Part shown: positions 43,773-45,093 of the stretch, one piece after another
Layout of the letters: each line of letters begins with the position of its first letter
Position numbering within the stretch: the stretch's first letter is position 1
Assembly: GCF_008041835.1 (NCBI RefSeq)
Contig: NZ_VRYE01000019.1
Coordinates: 24,765-69,857, forward strand
Reading direction: 5' to 3'
Length of the DNA: 45,093 bases
Origin: Ectopseudomonas mendocina
Lineage (GTDB): Bacteria > Pseudomonadota > Gammaproteobacteria > Pseudomonadales > Pseudomonadaceae
Notes under the pieces: generated by a model
Seen by the model: only the letters and a program-made list of their open reading frames with translations
Database searches by the model: none
Told to the model about the DNA's origin: nothing
Translations under genes and position numbers: made by a program

Positions 43773-43990
43773 AAGCCTCGGGGCGCAAACAGCATTTCTC
43801 TGTCGCCCGGAATCTTCCACCATTCAGCGCAGCAGATGCCCCGGATTTCATCTGATGGGCTACGGCCTGGATAGCAGGCTCCACAAAATTGCCGACGTGC
43901 CGGTTGAGCTGCGCCGCTCAGGATTGCCGCCAGGGATGGGCGCACCAAAAAACCCGCCACGAAGGGCGGGTTCCTTGCAGCGAGCTGTCC
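43773..43990. other. HAD-sutA convergent intergenic region
   Basis: 218 bases without a gene. A degenerate relative of the GTAGCC...ATCCGG repeat (reverse strand, CGTAGCCC then GATGAAATCCGGGG) lies near 43835-43867, followed by the sutA terminator. In P. aeruginosa, as I remember it, about three genes lie between the HAD gene and sutA; they are absent here. Confidence 0.5.
43945..43972 (-). terminator. Intrinsic terminator of sutA
   Basis: An 8-bp stem AACCCGCC/GGCGGGTT with a 6-base loop, followed by TTTTGG on the minus strand (six T in all), 18 bases after the sutA stop. Confidence 0.9.
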
Positions 43991-44314
43991 TCAGATGGGG
44001 CGGCTGCCGTATTTGCTGTCGGGCTTCTTGGGCGGGTCGGCGACCACGTTGGGCTCCACCTCCTGCACCTTGCCGCCACGGGCGAGGAACTCTTCCATGG
44101 CGCGGGCCAGGGCGTCGCGCTCCTTCTGCTTGGCTTCGATGCTCGGCAGCTCGTCAACCTCGACAGCCTTGGCCTTGCTCTTCTTGCTGCTGGCTACGAC
44201 CTCGCCATCGCCTTCATCGTCGCCACTGTCGCCGTCATCGGCAGCAGCCAGCTCCTCACCGTCGTCCTCGTCGGCCGCTTCCAGATCATCTTGTTCCAGG
44301 TCTTCGTCGCTCAT
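43991..44314 (-). CDS. sutA: RNA-polymerase-binding regulator SutA
   Basis: A 107-residue acidic protein. The first 45 residues are almost all Asp, Glu, Ala and Gly (disordered), followed by a basic patch (SSKKSKAKA), a central helix with PSIEAKQKERDALARAMEEF, and a C-terminal tail VADPPKKPDSKYGSRPI. This matches SutA of P. aeruginosa, which binds RNA polymerase and raises transcription of rRNA and other genes in slow growth. The start at 44314 has GAGG six bases upstream. In P. aeruginosa it also lies between a YjbQ gene and the far side of amtB. Confidence 0.93.
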   Translation of the reverse strand: MSDEDLEQDDLEAADEDDGEELAAADDGDSGDDEGDGEVVASSKKSKAKAVEVDELPSIEAKQKERDALARAMEEFLARGGKVQEVEPNVVADPPKKPDSKYGSRPI

Positions 44315-44390
44315 GTTCAACCTCATGACTTGCGAAAAGCAGGTTAGTTATAGCCCAGTCGCGCAGTGAACACCGCACCACCGGAAAAAT

Positions 44391-44816
44391 TCAAATAGCC
44401 TCGCCCTGCAGGGTCGCCACCACTCGCCGAGCACCGCCATGATCGCGATGCTCGCCCAGGTAAATACCCTGCCAGGTGCCCAGCGCCAGCCGTCCCTGCT
44501 GTATCGGCAGCTGCAGTTGAACGCCCAGCAGACTGCCCTTGAAGTGCGCCGGCAAATCGTCCGGCCCTTCGTCATCGTGCTCGTAGCCCGACTCACCCTG
44601 CGGCACCAGGCGGTTGAAGAAACGCTCGAAATCGCGGCGAACTGCAGGGTCGGCGTTCTCGTTGACCGTCAGCGATGCCGAGGTGTGCTGCAGCCATAGG
44701 CTCAGCAGACCGACACGCACCTGCGCCAGTTCCGGCAATGCGCCCAGCACCTCTTCGGTCACCAGATGAAAACCGCGCTCACGCGGACGCAGACTGATGA
44801 TGCGTTGCTGCCACAT
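44391..44816 (-). CDS. YjbQ/UPF0047 family protein
   Basis: A 141-residue trimeric-fold protein of the YjbQ family; E. coli YjbQ has weak thiamin-phosphate synthase activity. Marks are [16 protein letters not shown] with a conserved His, [20 protein letters not shown] and [14 protein letters not shown]. The His/Glu set would bind a metal. It lies 76 bases upstream of sutA on the same strand and downstream of the amtB terminator. Confidence 0.93.
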   Translation of the reverse strand: MWQQRIISLRPRERGFHLVTEEVLGALPELAQVRVGLLSLWLQHTSASLTVNENADPAVRRDFERFFNRLVPQGESGYEHDDEGPDDLPAHFKGSLLGVQLQLPIQQGRLALGTWQGIYLGEHRDHGGARRVVATLQGEAI

Positions 44817-44867
44817 GCCGCTCTCACTCTCGATGGCTCCAGCGCGCGCATTCTAGCGTGCTGCCAG

Positions 44868-44898
44868 AAAAAACAAAGGGCGCCTAAAGGCCCCCTTG
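44868..44898 (-). terminator. Intrinsic terminator after the ammonium transporter gene
   Basis: AAGGGCGCC and GGCCCCCTT form a 9-bp stem with one C-C mismatch and a TTTA loop; on the minus strand it is followed by TTTGTTTTTT. It lies 41 bases after the in-frame TAA and 17 bases after the second stop (TGA at 44915-44917). Confidence 0.8.
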
Positions 44899-44938
44899 TC
44901 ATTCCCGGCGAAACTCACTTCTTGCCGGTGAACTCCGG

Positions 44939-45093
44939 TTAGGCTTCCATGCCGCCTTCGGCGATGTCCACACCCTCGTATTCCCCCTCTTCGCTGCCGA
45001 CCAGGCCGACCACCGCCTTGCTGATGCTCCACACGATCAGGCTGTCGATGAACACCCGAGCAAAGATGCGGCCACGACCAAGAAGCTGGGCCC
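44939..45093 (-). CDS. amtB: Ammonium transporter AmtB family, C-terminal end (partial)
   Basis: The last 50 codons of an ammonium transporter; the rest lies beyond the window. The cytosolic tail (EEGEYEGVDIAEGGMEA) fits the Amt family, whose tail is bound by the PII protein GlnK. The frame ends at TAA (44939-44941). Directly after this stop the same frame reads PEFTGKK and then TGA (44915-44917); many Amt proteins end with a GMEAYPEF-like motif, so the TAA appears to replace a Tyr codon (TAC or TAT). The preceding last-helix stretch also contains three Arg and one Asp (GRGRIFARVFID), unusual for a membrane helix. The gene may be functional with a shorter tail or may be decaying. Confidence 0.8.
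   Translation of the reverse strand, partial: AQLLGRGRIFARVFIDSLIVWSISKAVVGLVGSEEGEYEGVDIAEGGMEA

Overview
The window is about 45 kb of GC-rich chromosome from a Pseudomonas, most likely a relative of P. aeruginosa such as the P. mendocina/oleovorans/stutzeri side of the genus. The evidence is protein-level resemblance and gene order (ubiD, rho, trxA, ppx, ppk, hemB, algP, algQ, dsbB, hemYXDC, algR, algZ, argH, cyaA, rnk, cyaY, lppL, lysA, dapF, xerC, sutA, amtB), which follows the P. aeruginosa block as I remember it. The species cannot be fixed from this window alone. It is core genome, with no prophage, complete insertion sequence, CRISPR array, tRNA or rRNA visible.

Layout. 1-4.6 kb (minus strand): a 2Fe-2S flavoreductase coupled to ubiD, then rho and trxA. 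4.6-5.4 kb: a scar holding the 3' parts of a GntR-type regulator and of a ureidoglycolate lyase gene, head to head with both 5' ends missing. 5.5-10.9 kb: ppx, a 419-bp repeat-filled gap with a MITE-like element, ppk and hemB. 10.9-20.4 kb: dedA, a sterol-desaturase-family enzyme, elbB, a thioesterase, yaiI-like and sseB-like genes, a cytochrome c/FTR1 iron permease, a LysE exporter, a small MscS-type protein and an ABC-F ATPase. 20.4-24.1 kb: a TIGR02444-type gene, algP, an FKBP isomerase, algQ and dsbB. 24.2-30.2 kb: one tightly overlapping minus-strand set, algZ-algR-hemC-hemD-hemX-hemY. 30.4-37 kb: argH, five small or poorly known genes, and adenylate cyclase cyaA. 36.9-39 kb (minus): rnk, a DUF1289 gene, cyaY and an AraC regulator. 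39.2-43.8 kb (plus): lppL-lysA-dapF-DUF484-xerC-HAD phosphatase. 44-45.1 kb (minus): sutA, a YjbQ-family gene and the 3' end of an ammonium transporter gene.

The genes serve haem synthesis (hemB, hemC, hemD), quinone synthesis (ubiD), polyphosphate turnover (ppx, ppk), transcription and its control (rho, algR/algZ, algP, algQ, rnk, sutA), cAMP (cyaA), disulfide and thiol redox (trxA, dsbB), lysine/meso-diaminopimelate synthesis (lysA, dapF) and chromosome dimer resolution (xerC).

The less ordinary content is mostly non-coding: three families of dispersed palindromic repeats, a MITE-like element with a second lone terminal repeat, an algP terminator that lies inside the coding sequence of the convergent gene, the regulator/allA deletion scar, and an apparently recent stop codon near the end of the ammonium transporter gene. 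I found no convincing wholly new multi-gene system. The run of small uncharacterised genes between argH and cyaA is the best place to look for new biology.
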